Below are positions 8,370-17,535 of a DNA stretch of 64,000 nt, one piece after another. The position numbers and the translations under genes are program-made. Numbering within the stretch: the first letter of the stretch is position 1; every line of letters begins with the position of its first letter. Source of the DNA: Agathobaculum massiliense (GTDB taxonomy: Bacteria; Bacillota; Clostridia; Oscillospirales; Butyricicoccaceae); NCBI RefSeq assembly GCF_900291975.1, contig NZ_OMPN01000001.1, positions 1-64,000 of the forward strand. The letters run 5' to 3'. Below the pieces are notes generated by a model. The model made no database searches. It had not been told where the DNA came from and saw only the letters and a program-made list of their open reading frames with translations.

Positions 8370-8774
8370 TTGGCGTATGTACCTGTACCCAAAGACTTAT
8401 CCAAAGTCAAAACAAAAGTCGCTTTCAATCTGACAAAGCGGCAAATCCTTTGTTTTTCAGTGGCACTTCTTATGGGACTGCCACTTTTCTTTTTGCTCAA
8501 GGACAGCGCAGGGACGAGCCTTGCGGCAACGGCAATGATTGTCGTCATGCTTCCCTGCTTCTTAGTTGCCATGTATGAAAAGCATGGACAGCCCCTTGAA
8601 GTGGTTGTAAAGAACATCATTCAGACAAAGTTTACCCGCCCCAAAGTGCGACCGTATCAGACGGAAAACCTATATGCACTCTTGGAGAAACAGCGGGCAT
8701 TAGAAAAGGAGGTATCAGCGATTGTCAAAAGGACAGACAAAAAAGACGCGGGAAGCCGCAGGAAACAGGCGTAA
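8370..8774 (+). CDS. PrgI family conjugal transfer protein (VirB3-like)
   Basis: A 134-residue protein. The N-terminus is VPVPKDLSKVKTKVAFNLTKRQ, the signature beginning of PrgI-family proteins, followed by two transmembrane helices (residues about 30-75) and a charged tail. It probably partners VirB4 in the channel, as VirB3 does. Translation starts at TTG 8370 after the strong SD AAAGGAGG. The 3' end overlaps the VirB4-like gene by 53 bp, typical of this pair. Confidence 0.85.
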   Translation: MAYVPVPKDLSKVKTKVAFNLTKRQILCFSVALLMGLPLFFLLKDSAGTSLAATAMIVVMLPCFLVAMYEKHGQPLEVVVKNIIQTKFTRPKVRPYQTENLYALLEKQRALEKEVSAIVKRTDKKDAGSRRKQA

Positions 8775-11151
8775 GCTGACCCGCGCAGAAAAGAAACAGA
8801 TAGCGGCGGTTATCCGGCAGGCAAAGGGGGACGGCAAAGCCCACACCGCACAGCAGACCATTCCCTACCTTGCCATGTACCCGGACGGTATCTGCAAAGT
8901 GGCGCAGCGGAAATATTCAAAGAGCATTGCTTTTGAGGATATTAACTATCAGCTTGCACAGGCAGACGATAAGACCGCCATTTTTGAAAACTGGTGCGAT
9001 TTTCTCAACTACTTTGACGCGAGCGTGAACGTGCAGCTTTCTTTTATCAATCAAGGCTCACAGCAGGAACAGGCAGCGCGGGCAATCCATATCCCGCCCC
9101 AAAACGACGATTTTAACTCTATCCGCACCGAGTATTCCGATATGCTGAAATCGCAGCTTGCCAAAGGGAACAACGGGCTTGTAAAGCACAAGTACATCAC
9201 ATTTTCCATTGAAGCGGACAATCCGGCGGCAGCAAGGGCGAGGCTTTCCCGTATTGAAACCGACGTACTCAATAACTTTAAGGTGCTTGGGGTATCGGCG
9301 CACCCCTTATCCGGCTATGAACGTCTGAAAGTGCTGCATGGGGTATTCCACCCGGCAGGCGAGCCGTTCTCATTCTCCTATGACTGGCTGACCCCGACAG
9401 GGCTTACCACAAAGGACTTTATCGCCCCGTCCTCTTTCAAGTTTGGGGAGGGACGCTACTTTGCTATGGGGAAAAAGACGGGGGCGGTGTCGTTCCTTGA
9501 AATCCTTGCCCCGGAGCTGAACGACCGTATCTTAGCGGATATGTTGGACTTGGAAACAGGGGTTATTGTCAATCTCCACATTAAAAGTATCGACCAGTCG
9601 GAAGCAATCAAGACCATTAAGCGCAAAATCACAGACCTTGACAAGATGAAGATTGAGGAACAGAAAAAAGCGGTTAGAAGCGGCTACGATATTGACATAC
9701 TCCCGTCTGACCTTGCTACTTTTGGGAATGAAGCAAAGAACCTGTTGCAGGATTTACAGAGCCGAAACGAGCGAATGTTTCTTCTCACGTTCCTTGTGGT
9801 AAACATGGCAGACACGAAGCGGAAACTGGAAAATGACATTTTCGCGGCGGCGGGCATTGCACAGAAATATAACTGCGCCTTGACCCGTCTTGACTATCAG
9901 CAGGAAGCGGGGCTGATGTCCTCTATCCCTTTGGGGGAGAACCTTATCCCTATTCAGAGAGGGTTGACGACGAGCAGCACCGCTATTTTTATCCCGTTCA
10001 TCACACAGGAACTATTTCAGACTGGGGCTGCCCTGTATTATGGCTTAAATGCCCTGTCAAACAACATGATACTCTGCGACCGCAAGCAGCTTAAAAATCC
10101 AAACGGGCTTATCTTGGGAACACCGGGCAGCGGAAAATCCTTTGCGGCAAAGCGGGAAATCACAAATGCTTTTCTCATTACCGACGACGATATTTTTATC
10201 TGCGACCCGGAAGCGGAGTATTTTGCCCTTGTAAAACGGCTTGGCGGGCAAGTGATACGGTTATCCCCGACAGGCAAAGGTATGGACGGTACGCCCCAGT
10301 ATGTGAACCCTATGGATATGAACCTCAACTATTCCGAGGACGACAGCCCCCTTGCACTGAAAAGCGATTTTATCCTTTCTCTCTGCGAGCTTGTCATTGG
10401 CGGCAAGGAGGGCTTACAGCCTGTTGATAAGACCGTCATTGACCGCGCTGTAAGAAATGTGTACCGGGACTACCTTGCCGACCCTGTACCGGAGAAAATG
10501 CCTATTTTGGGCGACCTTTACGACGAGCTGTTAAAACAGCCGGAGCCGGAAGCTGCCCGCATTGCGGCAGCATTGGAGCTGTATGTTTCCGGTAGCCTTA
10601 ACGTATTCAACCACAGAACCAACGTGGAACTGAATAACCGCCTTGTTTGCTTTGATATTAAGCAGCTTGGAAAACAGCTTAAAAAGTTAGGTATGCTCAT
10701 TGTGCAAGACCAGATATGGAACCGCGTTACCATTAACCGGGCAGAAAAGAAATCTACCCGCTACTATATGGACGAATTTCATTTGCTCTTAAAAGAGGAA
10801 CAAACCGCCGCGTACAGTGTGGAGATTTGGAAGCGTTTCCGTAAATGGGGCGGCATACCGACAGCTATCACACAGAATATTAAGGACTTGCTTGCTTCAC
10901 GCGAGGTGGAAAATATCTTTGAAAACTCTGATTTTGTCCTCATGCTCAATCAGGCGCAGGGCGACCGGGCTATCCTTGCAAAGCAGCTTAATATCTCCCC
11001 GCAACAGATGAAGTATGTAACCCATACCGAAGCAGGCGAGGGACTTATCTTTTATGGAAATGTGGTGCTGCCCTTTGTAGACCATTTCCCGAAAGATACC
11101 GAGCTTTACCGCATTATGACGACGAAGCCGGAGGAAGTGAGCAGCCTATGA
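8722..11151 (+). CDS. VirB4-like conjugation ATPase (CD1110 type)
   Basis: An 809-residue type IV secretion ATPase. The N-terminal ~400 residues are the VirB4 family domain. Walker A is GTPGSGKS (Gly466-Ser473), followed by DDDIFICDPEAEYFALVKRL and Walker B RYYMDEFHLLL, then AITQNIKDLLASRE. It would power assembly and substrate transfer in the mating channel at the membrane. Start is TTG 8722 after SD AAAAGGAGGT (8704-8713). Its stop overlaps the methyltransferase ATG, so the two are translationally coupled. Confidence 0.92.
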   Translation: MSKGQTKKTREAAGNRRKLTRAEKKQIAAVIRQAKGDGKAHTAQQTIPYLAMYPDGICKVAQRKYSKSIAFEDINYQLAQADDKTAIFENWCDFLNYFDASVNVQLSFINQGSQQEQAARAIHIPPQNDDFNSIRTEYSDMLKSQLAKGNNGLVKHKYITFSIEADNPAAARARLSRIETDVLNNFKVLGVSAHPLSGYERLKVLHGVFHPAGEPFSFSYDWLTPTGLTTKDFIAPSSFKFGEGRYFAMGKKTGAVSFLEILAPELNDRILADMLDLETGVIVNLHIKSIDQSEAIKTIKRKITDLDKMKIEEQKKAVRSGYDIDILPSDLATFGNEAKNLLQDLQSRNERMFLLTFLVVNMADTKRKLENDIFAAAGIAQKYNCALTRLDYQQEAGLMSSIPLGENLIPIQRGLTTSSTAIFIPFITQELFQTGAALYYGLNALSNNMILCDRKQLKNPNGLILGTPGSGKSFAAKREITNAFLITDDDIFICDPEAEYFALVKRLGGQVIRLSPTGKGMDGTPQYVNPMDMNLNYSEDDSPLALKSDFILSLCELVIGGKEGLQPVDKTVIDRAVRNVYRDYLADPVPEKMPILGDLYDELLKQPEPEAARIAAALELYVSGSLNVFNHRTNVELNNRLVCFDIKQLGKQLKKLGMLIVQDQIWNRVTINRAEKKSTRYYMDEFHLLLKEEQTAAYSVEIWKRFRKWGGIPTAITQNIKDLLASREVENIFENSDFVLMLNQAQGDRAILAKQLNISPQQMKYVTHTEAGEGLIFYGNVVLPFVDHFPKDTELYRIMTTKPEEVSSL

Positions 11152-12107
11152 AAACAGACGTGATTATCAACCGGGACGCGCTTTGTGCTTTGCAGGAATT
11201 ACCCAGTGAAAGCGTCCATTGCTGCGTTACAAGCCCGCCGTACTTTGCGCTGCGGGACTATGGGCTTGACGCACAAATCGGACAGGAGGATACGCCGGAA
11301 CAGTATATTGACAGGCTGACCGCTGTTTTTGGCGAGCTTTACCGGGTGCTTAGAAAGGACGGTACGTTATGGCTGAATATCGCAGACACCTATTGCGGCA
11401 CAGGAAATAAAGGCGGCTATGCTGACCCGAAAAATCCAAAGGGGCGCACCGGACAGCGGATTGCAAGGAACAGCCGCGTTACCGGCTGCAAGCAAAAGGA
11501 CTTAATCGGTATTCCCTGGCTCTTGGCGTTTTCCCTGCGGGAACAGGGGTGGTATCTGCGGAGCGATATTATATGGCAGAAACAAAATCCTATGCCGGAA
11601 AGCTGCAAAGACCGCCCGACCCGCTGCTATGAACATATCTTCCTGCTTTCAAAGGAAAAGAAATATTACTATGACGCTGCCGCCATTGCAGAACCCTTAG
11701 CACCTACTACCGCAGAACGGTATCGCAGAGCGCGCAGCACCAACAGCAAATACACACAGGAAATACCCGGACAAGGAAAGGTGCAGGGACTAAACCGACC
11801 GCGGGACGGTGGCTACTATGACGACGCGCTCATGCCGACCACGCGGAACAAGCGGGACGTGTGGCTGATTAACACTGTCCCATATAAAGGGGCGCATTTT
11901 GCAGCTTTTCCCCCAAAATTAGCGGAAACCTGTATCTTGGCGGGCTGTCCCAAAGGTGGGATTGTCATAGACCCGTTTTTCGGAAGCGGAACCACAGGAT
12001 TTGCAGCAAAAAGCCTTGACCGCCATTATATCGGGATTGAATTAAACGCAGAGTATTGCGCCCTTGCGAGGGCGCGGATTGGAGGTGCAGGACTATCAAG
12101 CAATTAA
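11148..12107 (+). CDS. Beta-class DNA methyltransferase (N4-cytosine or N6-adenine)
   Basis: A 319-residue S-adenosylmethionine-dependent DNA methylase. The catalytic motif TSPPY is at residues 28-32 and the SAM-binding motif DPFFGSGTTGFAA near 275-287. This order (catalytic first, SAM last) defines the beta class, in which SPPY usually goes with N4-cytosine although N6-adenine enzymes also occur. The middle region (LRSDIIWQKQNPMPES, RCYEHIFLLSK) is typical. No restriction endonuclease is adjacent, so it is an orphan that may mark element DNA against host restriction, complementing the Ard proteins downstream. It overlaps its neighbours on both sides. Confidence 0.9.
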   Translation: MKTDVIINRDALCALQELPSESVHCCVTSPPYFALRDYGLDAQIGQEDTPEQYIDRLTAVFGELYRVLRKDGTLWLNIADTYCGTGNKGGYADPKNPKGRTGQRIARNSRVTGCKQKDLIGIPWLLAFSLREQGWYLRSDIIWQKQNPMPESCKDRPTRCYEHIFLLSKEKKYYYDAAAIAEPLAPTTAERYRRARSTNSKYTQEIPGQGKVQGLNRPRDGGYYDDALMPTTRNKRDVWLINTVPYKGAHFAAFPPKLAETCILAGCPKGGIVIDPFFGSGTTGFAAKSLDRHYIGIELNAEYCALARARIGGAGLSSN

Positions 12108-14074
12108 AACCACGCGATAAAATCACACAAAAAATGACCCGCGACGGCGTGGTGGAAGTCAACGAAACACAGCAGACCGCCGAGCGTATCAGCAGCCGGG
12201 AAGCAGACAGCGACTTTTCACAGCCGGACAGTGCCGCAGCGGAACGCGTCATAGAACATCTTGACGCAGCACATACCCGAAAGGCAAACAAAAAGGCAGT
12301 CAAAAAAGAGCAGGAAGCTACTGCTTTGCGTACTTCCACTTCCCGCTTGCAGTTTACCGAGGAAGAACTTGCTGCCCCGGAACTGGAATGCTATATTGAA
12401 AAATCAAACAAAGCCGCTGACCGACTGGACGCGGCAAAAGCAGCTATCCCGAAACAAAAGAAACTGGTTAAGGAGCGCACCTTTGATGAAGCCACAGGAA
12501 AAGCAAAGACCCGCTTACGCTTTGAAGAACAGGAAAAACCGATACCCGGCGGCAAAAAAGGAAACCCGCTGTCCCGCCCCGCACAGGAAGCAAGGATTTT
12601 CGTCCACAACAAGATACATTCCGTTGAAAAGGACAATTCCGGCGTTGAGGGGGCGCATAAATCAGAGGAACTTGCCGAGCGCGGCGCGAAATACGGGGCG
12701 CGGAAATTAAAACAGGGCTACCGCAGCCATAAGCTCAAACCCTACCGGGAAGCAGCAAAGGCAGAAAAGGCAGCATTTAAGGCAAACGTCAACTTCCAGT
12801 ATCACAAGACCCTGCACGACAACCCGCAGCTTACCTCTAACCCTCTTTCCCGTTTCATGCAGAAACAGCAGATAAAACGCCAGTATGCAAAGGCGGCAAA
12901 AAACGGCGGGGCAAAAGCCGCAGCGGAAGCCACAAGAAAGACGGCGAAGAAAACCGCCGAGGAAACGCGGAAAGCCGCCGCATTTGCGGCAAGACACCCG
13001 GCGGGCATTTTGATTGCAGTTGCCGCACTGCTTCTCTTTATTATGATTTCCGCAGGGCTGTCCTCTTGCGGGGCTATGTTTTCCGGCTTGACAAACGGGG
13101 TGCTTGGCACGTCCTACACGTCCGAGGACAGCGACCTTGTGGCAGTTGAAAACAACTATGCTGCATTGGAAAACGGGCTGCAAAGTGAGATTGATGCTAT
13201 CGAAAGCACCCACCCCGGCTATGATGAATACCGCTATGACCTTGACAGTATCGGGCATAACCCCCACGAATTAGCGTCTTACTTGACTGCCCTCTTGCAG
13301 AGCTACACCCCGCAGAGCGCACAGGCAGAGCTTGAACGTATCTTTGCCATGCAGTACACCTTGACGCTGACCGAGGAAGTGGAAATACGCTACCGCACCG
13401 AAACAAGCACCGACCCGGAAACCGGGGAAACAACCACCGAGGAAGTCCCTTATGAGTATCACATCTTGAATGTCAAACTGGAAAACAAGCCGATTTCCTC
13501 TTTTGTATCGGAGCTTTTAACGCCACAGCAGCTTGAAATGTTCCATGTCTACTTGGAAACAAGCGGCAACAAACCGTTGATTTTCGGCGGCGGTTCTCCC
13601 GACGGAAGCCCGTCCGAGGATTTAAGCGGCGTGGAGTTTGTAAACGGTACGCGCCCCGGAAATCAAGAACTTATGGAGCTTGCAAAGCAGCAAGTCGGAA
13701 ACGTGGGCGGCTACCCTTACTGGTCTTGGTACGGCTTTAACAGCCGCGTGGAATGGTGCGCCTGCTTTGTGTCATGGTGCTACAATCAAGCCGGAAAAAG
13801 CGAACCCCGCTTTGCGGGCTGCGAATGGCAGGGTGTCCCTTGGTTTCAGTCAAGGGGACAATGGGGCGCACGCGGCTATGAGAATATCGCACCGGGCGAC
13901 GCTATCTTTTTCGATTGGGATTTAGACGGCGTTGCCGACCATGTGGGGCTTGTGCTTGGCAGGGACGAAAGCCGCGTCTATACCGTTGAGGGCAATTCCG
14001 GCGACGCCTGCAAGATAAAGAGCTATGACCTTAACTATCAATGTATCAAAGGCTACGGGTTGATGAACTGGTAA
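12095..14074 (+). CDS. CHAP-type peptidoglycan hydrolase of the transfer system (CD1108 type)
   Basis: About 659 residues. It has a charged N-terminal ~290 residues, a transmembrane helix near 305-325 (ILIAVAALLLFIMISAGL), a periplasm-side region, and a C-terminal CHAP amidase/peptidase domain with the catalytic Cys in VEWCACFVSWC (near 555) and His in ADHVGLVLG. It would open the cell wall locally for the mating channel. The start is unusual. The family begins with (Met)-Lys-Gln-Leu-Lys-Pro-Arg-Asp; here that site is ATC at 12095, nine bases after GGAGG (12081-12085). The nearest in-frame ATG is 12134, and a TTG at 12056 lies inside the methyltransferase. Confidence 0.8.
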   Translation: MKQLKPRDKITQKMTRDGVVEVNETQQTAERISSREADSDFSQPDSAAAERVIEHLDAAHTRKANKKAVKKEQEATALRTSTSRLQFTEEELAAPELECYIEKSNKAADRLDAAKAAIPKQKKLVKERTFDEATGKAKTRLRFEEQEKPIPGGKKGNPLSRPAQEARIFVHNKIHSVEKDNSGVEGAHKSEELAERGAKYGARKLKQGYRSHKLKPYREAAKAEKAAFKANVNFQYHKTLHDNPQLTSNPLSRFMQKQQIKRQYAKAAKNGGAKAAAEATRKTAKKTAEETRKAAAFAARHPAGILIAVAALLLFIMISAGLSSCGAMFSGLTNGVLGTSYTSEDSDLVAVENNYAALENGLQSEIDAIESTHPGYDEYRYDLDSIGHNPHELASYLTALLQSYTPQSAQAELERIFAMQYTLTLTEEVEIRYRTETSTDPETGETTTEEVPYEYHILNVKLENKPISSFVSELLTPQQLEMFHVYLETSGNKPLIFGGGSPDGSPSEDLSGVEFVNGTRPGNQELMELAKQQVGNVGGYPYWSWYGFNSRVEWCACFVSWCYNQAGKSEPRFAGCEWQGVPWFQSRGQWGARGYENIAPGDAIFFDWDLDGVADHVGLVLGRDESRVYTVEGNSGDACKIKSYDLNYQCIKGYGLMNW

Positions 14075-14105
14075 AGCAGCCCCAAAAAGAAAGGAGAAAT
14101 GACCT

Positions 14106-14363
14106 ATGGCAAACAATAAAATCGACCGTATCAATAAGGAAATCGCAAAGACCCGCGAGAAAATCACAGAGTATCAGAACAAGTTAAAAGGACTGGAAGC
14201 ACAGAAAACCGAAGCGGAAAACCTTGAAATCGTGCAGCTTGTACGAGCTATGCGTCTGACCCCGCAGGAACTTAACGCTATGTTGTCCGGCGGCGGTATT
14301 CCCGGCATGACTGCCGCACCCGCAGAAGAAAACGAACAGGAGGAAAATGCAGATGAAGAATAA
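14106..14363 (+). CDS. DUF4315 family protein
   Basis: An 85-residue protein with a long N-terminal coiled coil (KIDRINKEIAKTREKITEYQ and onward), the segment LVRAMRLTPQELNAMLSGGG, and an acidic tail. This matches the DUF4315 proteins always found next to the CHAP and DUF4366 genes in CTn elements. Function unknown. SD AAAGGAG precedes the ATG by eight bases, and its 3' end overlaps the next gene. Confidence 0.8.
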   Translation: MANNKIDRINKEIAKTREKITEYQNKLKGLEAQKTEAENLEIVQLVRAMRLTPQELNAMLSGGGIPGMTAAPAEENEQEENADEE

Positions 14364-15081
14364 ACTGAAAAAGACCATGACCGCCCTTTGTGCCGCCCTT
14401 ATCCTTATGGGCGGTTTTTCTGTCCCTGCCTATGCACAGGGCGCAGCCACAGAGCCGCCCGCAGATAATGCGACCAACGACAGCAACGTAGTTGTGGAGG
14501 AAAAAGAAGAAACGCCACCCCTTACCCCAAAGGGCAACGCAACACTGGTAGACGATTTCGGCGGCAATAAGCAGCTTATCACTGTTACCACCAAAGGCGG
14601 CAACTATTTCTATATCCTCATTGACCGCGCCGCCGAGGGCGAACAGACCGTACATTTCCTAAATCAAGTGGACGAAGCTGACCTTATGGCACTGACCGAA
14701 AACGGCGAAGCTGCCAAAAAGCCGGAAATCTGTAACTGTACAGAAAAATGCGAAGCCGGAAAGGTAAACACGTCCTGCCCGGTATGTGTTACCAGTATGA
14801 CAGGCTGCACAGGCAAAGAACCTACCCCAACACCAACGGAGCAGCCGGAAGAACCGAAAGAAAAAGGCGGCAATCCCGGTGTGGTGCTTGCCTTAGTCCT
14901 CTTTGTGCTGCTTGGTGGCGGCGCAGCGTTCTACTACTTTAAGTTTCTAAAGCCGAAGCAGAATGTAAAGGGCGATACCGACCTTGAAGATTTTGAATTT
15001 GAGGATTACGACGAGGACGAGCCGGAAGCAGATACCGGGGAAGTTTCCAAAGAGAAAGAAACGGAGGACGAAACCCTATGA
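14353..15081 (+). CDS. DUF4366 (CD1107-type) exported, C-terminally anchored protein
   Basis: A 242-residue surface protein. It has a signal peptide (basic KNKLKKTM, hydrophobic ALCAALILMGGFSVP, cleavage after AYA), an extracellular domain with ITVTTKGGNYFYILIDRA, a Cys cluster (CNCTEKCEAGKVNTSCPVC), a Pro/Glu linker, a transmembrane helix (VVLALVLFVLLGGGAAFYYF) and an acidic cytoplasmic tail. ATG 14353 is preferred to ATG 14347 because AGGAGG (14338-14343) is then nine bases upstream. It is probably part of the mating surface; the biochemical role is unknown. Its stop overlaps the next ATG. Confidence 0.82.
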   Translation: MKNKLKKTMTALCAALILMGGFSVPAYAQGAATEPPADNATNDSNVVVEEKEETPPLTPKGNATLVDDFGGNKQLITVTTKGGNYFYILIDRAAEGEQTVHFLNQVDEADLMALTENGEAAKKPEICNCTEKCEAGKVNTSCPVCVTSMTGCTGKEPTPTPTEQPEEPKEKGGNPGVVLALVLFVLLGGGAAFYYFKFLKPKQNVKGDTDLEDFEFEDYDEDEPEADTGEVSKEKETEDETL

Positions 15082-15266
15082 CCCTGTTTACCGACAACCC
15101 CTTTGAAAAGATGATGATACAGAAACCGAACGGGCGGCGTGATAATGCGCCGCCTGTTCCTTATCCCCCGGCTTGCGCTTCCTGCCCTTATAAGGGGCAG
15201 TCCCCTTGTGTGGGGTACTGTCTGAAACAGGTACAGAAGAAAAAAGAAGCCGAGCCGGAACGCTGA
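15078..15266 (+). CDS. Small Cys-containing conjugative-element protein
   Basis: A 62-residue protein with four cysteines in CASCPYKGQSPCVGYC, which could bind a metal or form a small zinc knuckle. It overlaps the DUF4366 stop (ATGA) and precedes topB by 15 bp. It is commonly present at this position in relatives, but I do not recognise a named family. Confidence 0.6.
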   Translation: MTLFTDNPFEKMMIQKPNGRRDNAPPVPYPPACASCPYKGQSPCVGYCLKQVQKKKEAEPER

Positions 15267-15281
15267 AAGGAGGATTTTTTA

Positions 15282-17381
15282 TTGACTTCACATATCTTAG
15301 TTATCGCAGAAAAGCCCAGTGTGGCGCAGACAATCGCTGCCGTACTTGGGGCAAAGGAAAAGAAAGACGGATTTCTCACAGGAAGCGGCTACATTGTTTC
15401 TTGGTGCGTGGGACATTTAGTAGGGCTTGCGGAAGCTGCCGCCTACGGGGAACAGTATAAAAAGTGGAGCTATGACAGCTTACCGATTTTGCCGCAGGAA
15501 TGGAAGTACACCGTTGCTTCTGACAAGGAAAAGCAATTCAAAACCCTAAAAGAGCTTATGCACCGGGCAGACGTTTCCGAAGTCGTCAATGCCTGCGACG
15601 CAGGGCGCGAGGGCGAACTCATTTTCCGCTTTGTCTATGAAATGGCGGGCTGCAAGAAACCTATGCGCCGCCTTTGGATTTCTTCTATGGAGGACAGCGC
15701 AATCAAAGAGGGCTTTTCCCGTCTGAAGAACGGCGAGGAATACGACGCGCTCTTTGCTTCCGCATTGTGCAGGGCAAAGGCTGACTGGCTTATCGGTATC
15801 AACGCCACCCGTCTTTTCTCTGTCCTTTACAACCACACCTTGAACGTGGGACGCGTACAGACCCCGACCTTAAAAATGCTTGTTGACCGGGACGCAGCGA
15901 TTACCACTTTCAAGAAAGAAAAATACTACCATGTGCGCCTTGCCTTATCCGGAGCGGAAGCTGCAAGTGAAAAACTGTCTAACCGTTCCGAAGCTGACAG
16001 GCTGAAAGCTGCTTGTGAAGCGTCGTGGGCAGCCTGCACTTCCCTTGTGAAAGAGAAAAAGACCGCAGCCCCGCCGAAGCTCTTTGACCTTACTTCTTTA
16101 CAGAGGGAAGCAAACCGCCTGTTCGGTTATACCGCAAAGCAGACCCTTGACCTTGCACAAGCCCTGTATGAAAAGCGTTTGCTTACTTATCCGAGAACCG
16201 ACAGCGCATTTCTGACCGACGACATGGGCGACACAGCGGCGGGCATTATCAAGCTGCTTTGCGGAAAGTTTTCTTTTATGGCGGGAAAAGACTTCACGCC
16301 GGAGCTTGGAAAGGTGCTGAACAGTAAAAAGGTATCAGACCACCATGCCATTATCCCGACTATGGAGCTTGCAAAGACTGACCTTACCGCGCTGCCGGAA
16401 AGCGAAAGGAATATCCTTACCCTTGCCGGGGCGCGTCTGCTCATGGCGACCGCTGCACCGCATACCTTTGAAGCGGTTACAGCAGTTTTTGAATGTGCCG
16501 GACAGTCTTTTATCGCAAGGGGAAAAACGGTGCTGTCCGACGGGTGGAAAGAGATTGACCGAAGATACAGGGCAGCCTTAAAGAACAAGCCCGAAACGGA
16601 CGACGCAGACAGTGACACAGAAAAGACCCTGCCGCCATTTACCGAGGGACAGACCTTTGAAAATCCGACGGCAAAGGTAACGGAGCATGACACAACACCG
16701 CCAAAACCTCACAACGAAGCGTCGCTGCTCTCTGCTATGGAGCGCGCCGGAAGTGAGGACACCGACCCGGACGCAGAACGCAAAGGGCTTGGAACTCCCG
16801 CCACCCGTGCCGCCGTCATTGAAAAACTGGTAAAGGGCGGCTTTGTGGAGCGAAAAGGCAAGCAGCTACTTCCCACAAAGGACGGTATCAATCTTGTGTG
16901 TGTCCTGCCGGACACCTTGACAAGCCCGCAGCTTACCGCAGAATGGGAAAACAATCTGACGCAGATTGCCAAAGGCAAGGCAGACCCCGCCGCATTTATG
17001 GAGGGTATCGAGGATATGGCGCGGAAACTGGTAAAGACCTATCCGTTTCTTTCTGATGATAAAGCGCAGATGTTCAAGCCGGAACGGGAAGCGTTGGGAA
17101 GCTGCCCCCGCTGCGGTTCTCCCGTCTATGAGGGAAAGAAAAACTACTATTGCAGCAATAGGGAATGTAGCTTTACCATGTGGAAAAATGACCGTTTCTT
17201 TGAAGAACGAAAAGTAACCTTTACCCCGAAAATTGCCGCTGCACTCTTACAATCCGGCAAGGTAAATGTGAAAAAGCTCTATTCCCCAAAGACGGGCAAA
17301 ACCTACGACGGAACTATCGTATTGGCTGATACGGGCGGGAAATATGTCAACTACCGCATTGAACTGTCGAAGAAGAAATAA
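15282..17381 (+). CDS. topB: DNA topoisomerase III (type IA)
   Basis: A 699-residue type IA topoisomerase that relaxes or decatenates single-stranded DNA. It has an N-terminal Toprim domain (LVIAEKPSVAQTIAAVLG; ACDAGREGELIF), the active-site Tyr in LLTYPRTDS (about Tyr303), the family segment GLGTPATRAAVIEKL, and a C-terminal zinc ribbon (CPRCGSPVYEG...YYCSNREC, from about 608). ICE-encoded copies are thought to help process DNA during transfer or establishment. Start is TTG 15282 with SD AAAGGAGG. Confidence 0.95.
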   Translation: MTSHILVIAEKPSVAQTIAAVLGAKEKKDGFLTGSGYIVSWCVGHLVGLAEAAAYGEQYKKWSYDSLPILPQEWKYTVASDKEKQFKTLKELMHRADVSEVVNACDAGREGELIFRFVYEMAGCKKPMRRLWISSMEDSAIKEGFSRLKNGEEYDALFASALCRAKADWLIGINATRLFSVLYNHTLNVGRVQTPTLKMLVDRDAAITTFKKEKYYHVRLALSGAEAASEKLSNRSEADRLKAACEASWAACTSLVKEKKTAAPPKLFDLTSLQREANRLFGYTAKQTLDLAQALYEKRLLTYPRTDSAFLTDDMGDTAAGIIKLLCGKFSFMAGKDFTPELGKVLNSKKVSDHHAIIPTMELAKTDLTALPESERNILTLAGARLLMATAAPHTFEAVTAVFECAGQSFIARGKTVLSDGWKEIDRRYRAALKNKPETDDADSDTEKTLPPFTEGQTFENPTAKVTEHDTTPPKPHNEASLLSAMERAGSEDTDPDAERKGLGTPATRAAVIEKLVKGGFVERKGKQLLPTKDGINLVCVLPDTLTSPQLTAEWENNLTQIAKGKADPAAFMEGIEDMARKLVKTYPFLSDDKAQMFKPEREALGSCPRCGSPVYEGKKNYYCSNRECSFTMWKNDRFFEERKVTFTPKIAAALLQSGKVNVKKLYSPKTGKTYDGTIVLADTGGKYVNYRIELSKKK

Positions 17382-17387
17382 CTGAAT

Positions 17388-17486
17388 AGCAAGCATAGGA
17401 AAAGAGTACCCTTTTCCGTAAAATCCCTGCTTTCTCTACCGAGAACGGCGGGGATTTTTGCTTGTTGGGAAGTTTCCCAAACCCTC
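17388..17486 (+). repeat. Second copy of the oriT-like sequence (inverted relative to 25415-25513)
   Basis: The 33 bases 17388-17420 are identical to the reverse complement of 25481-25513. They contain a near-perfect 20-bp palindrome centred on GTAC (arms GGAAAAG and CTTTTCC). The second block, 17460-17486, holds TTGGGAA-GT-TTCCCAA and matches the reverse complement of 25415-25441 with one change. The DNA between the blocks differs. A hairpin, AAACCCTC (17479-17486) with GAGGGTTT (17496-17503), follows. It lies between topB and the anti-restriction gene. Confidence 0.75.
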
Positions 17487-17535
17487 TGTTTTATGGAGGG
17501 TTTTACCCTCTGAAACCGAAGAAAGGAGGTTACAC

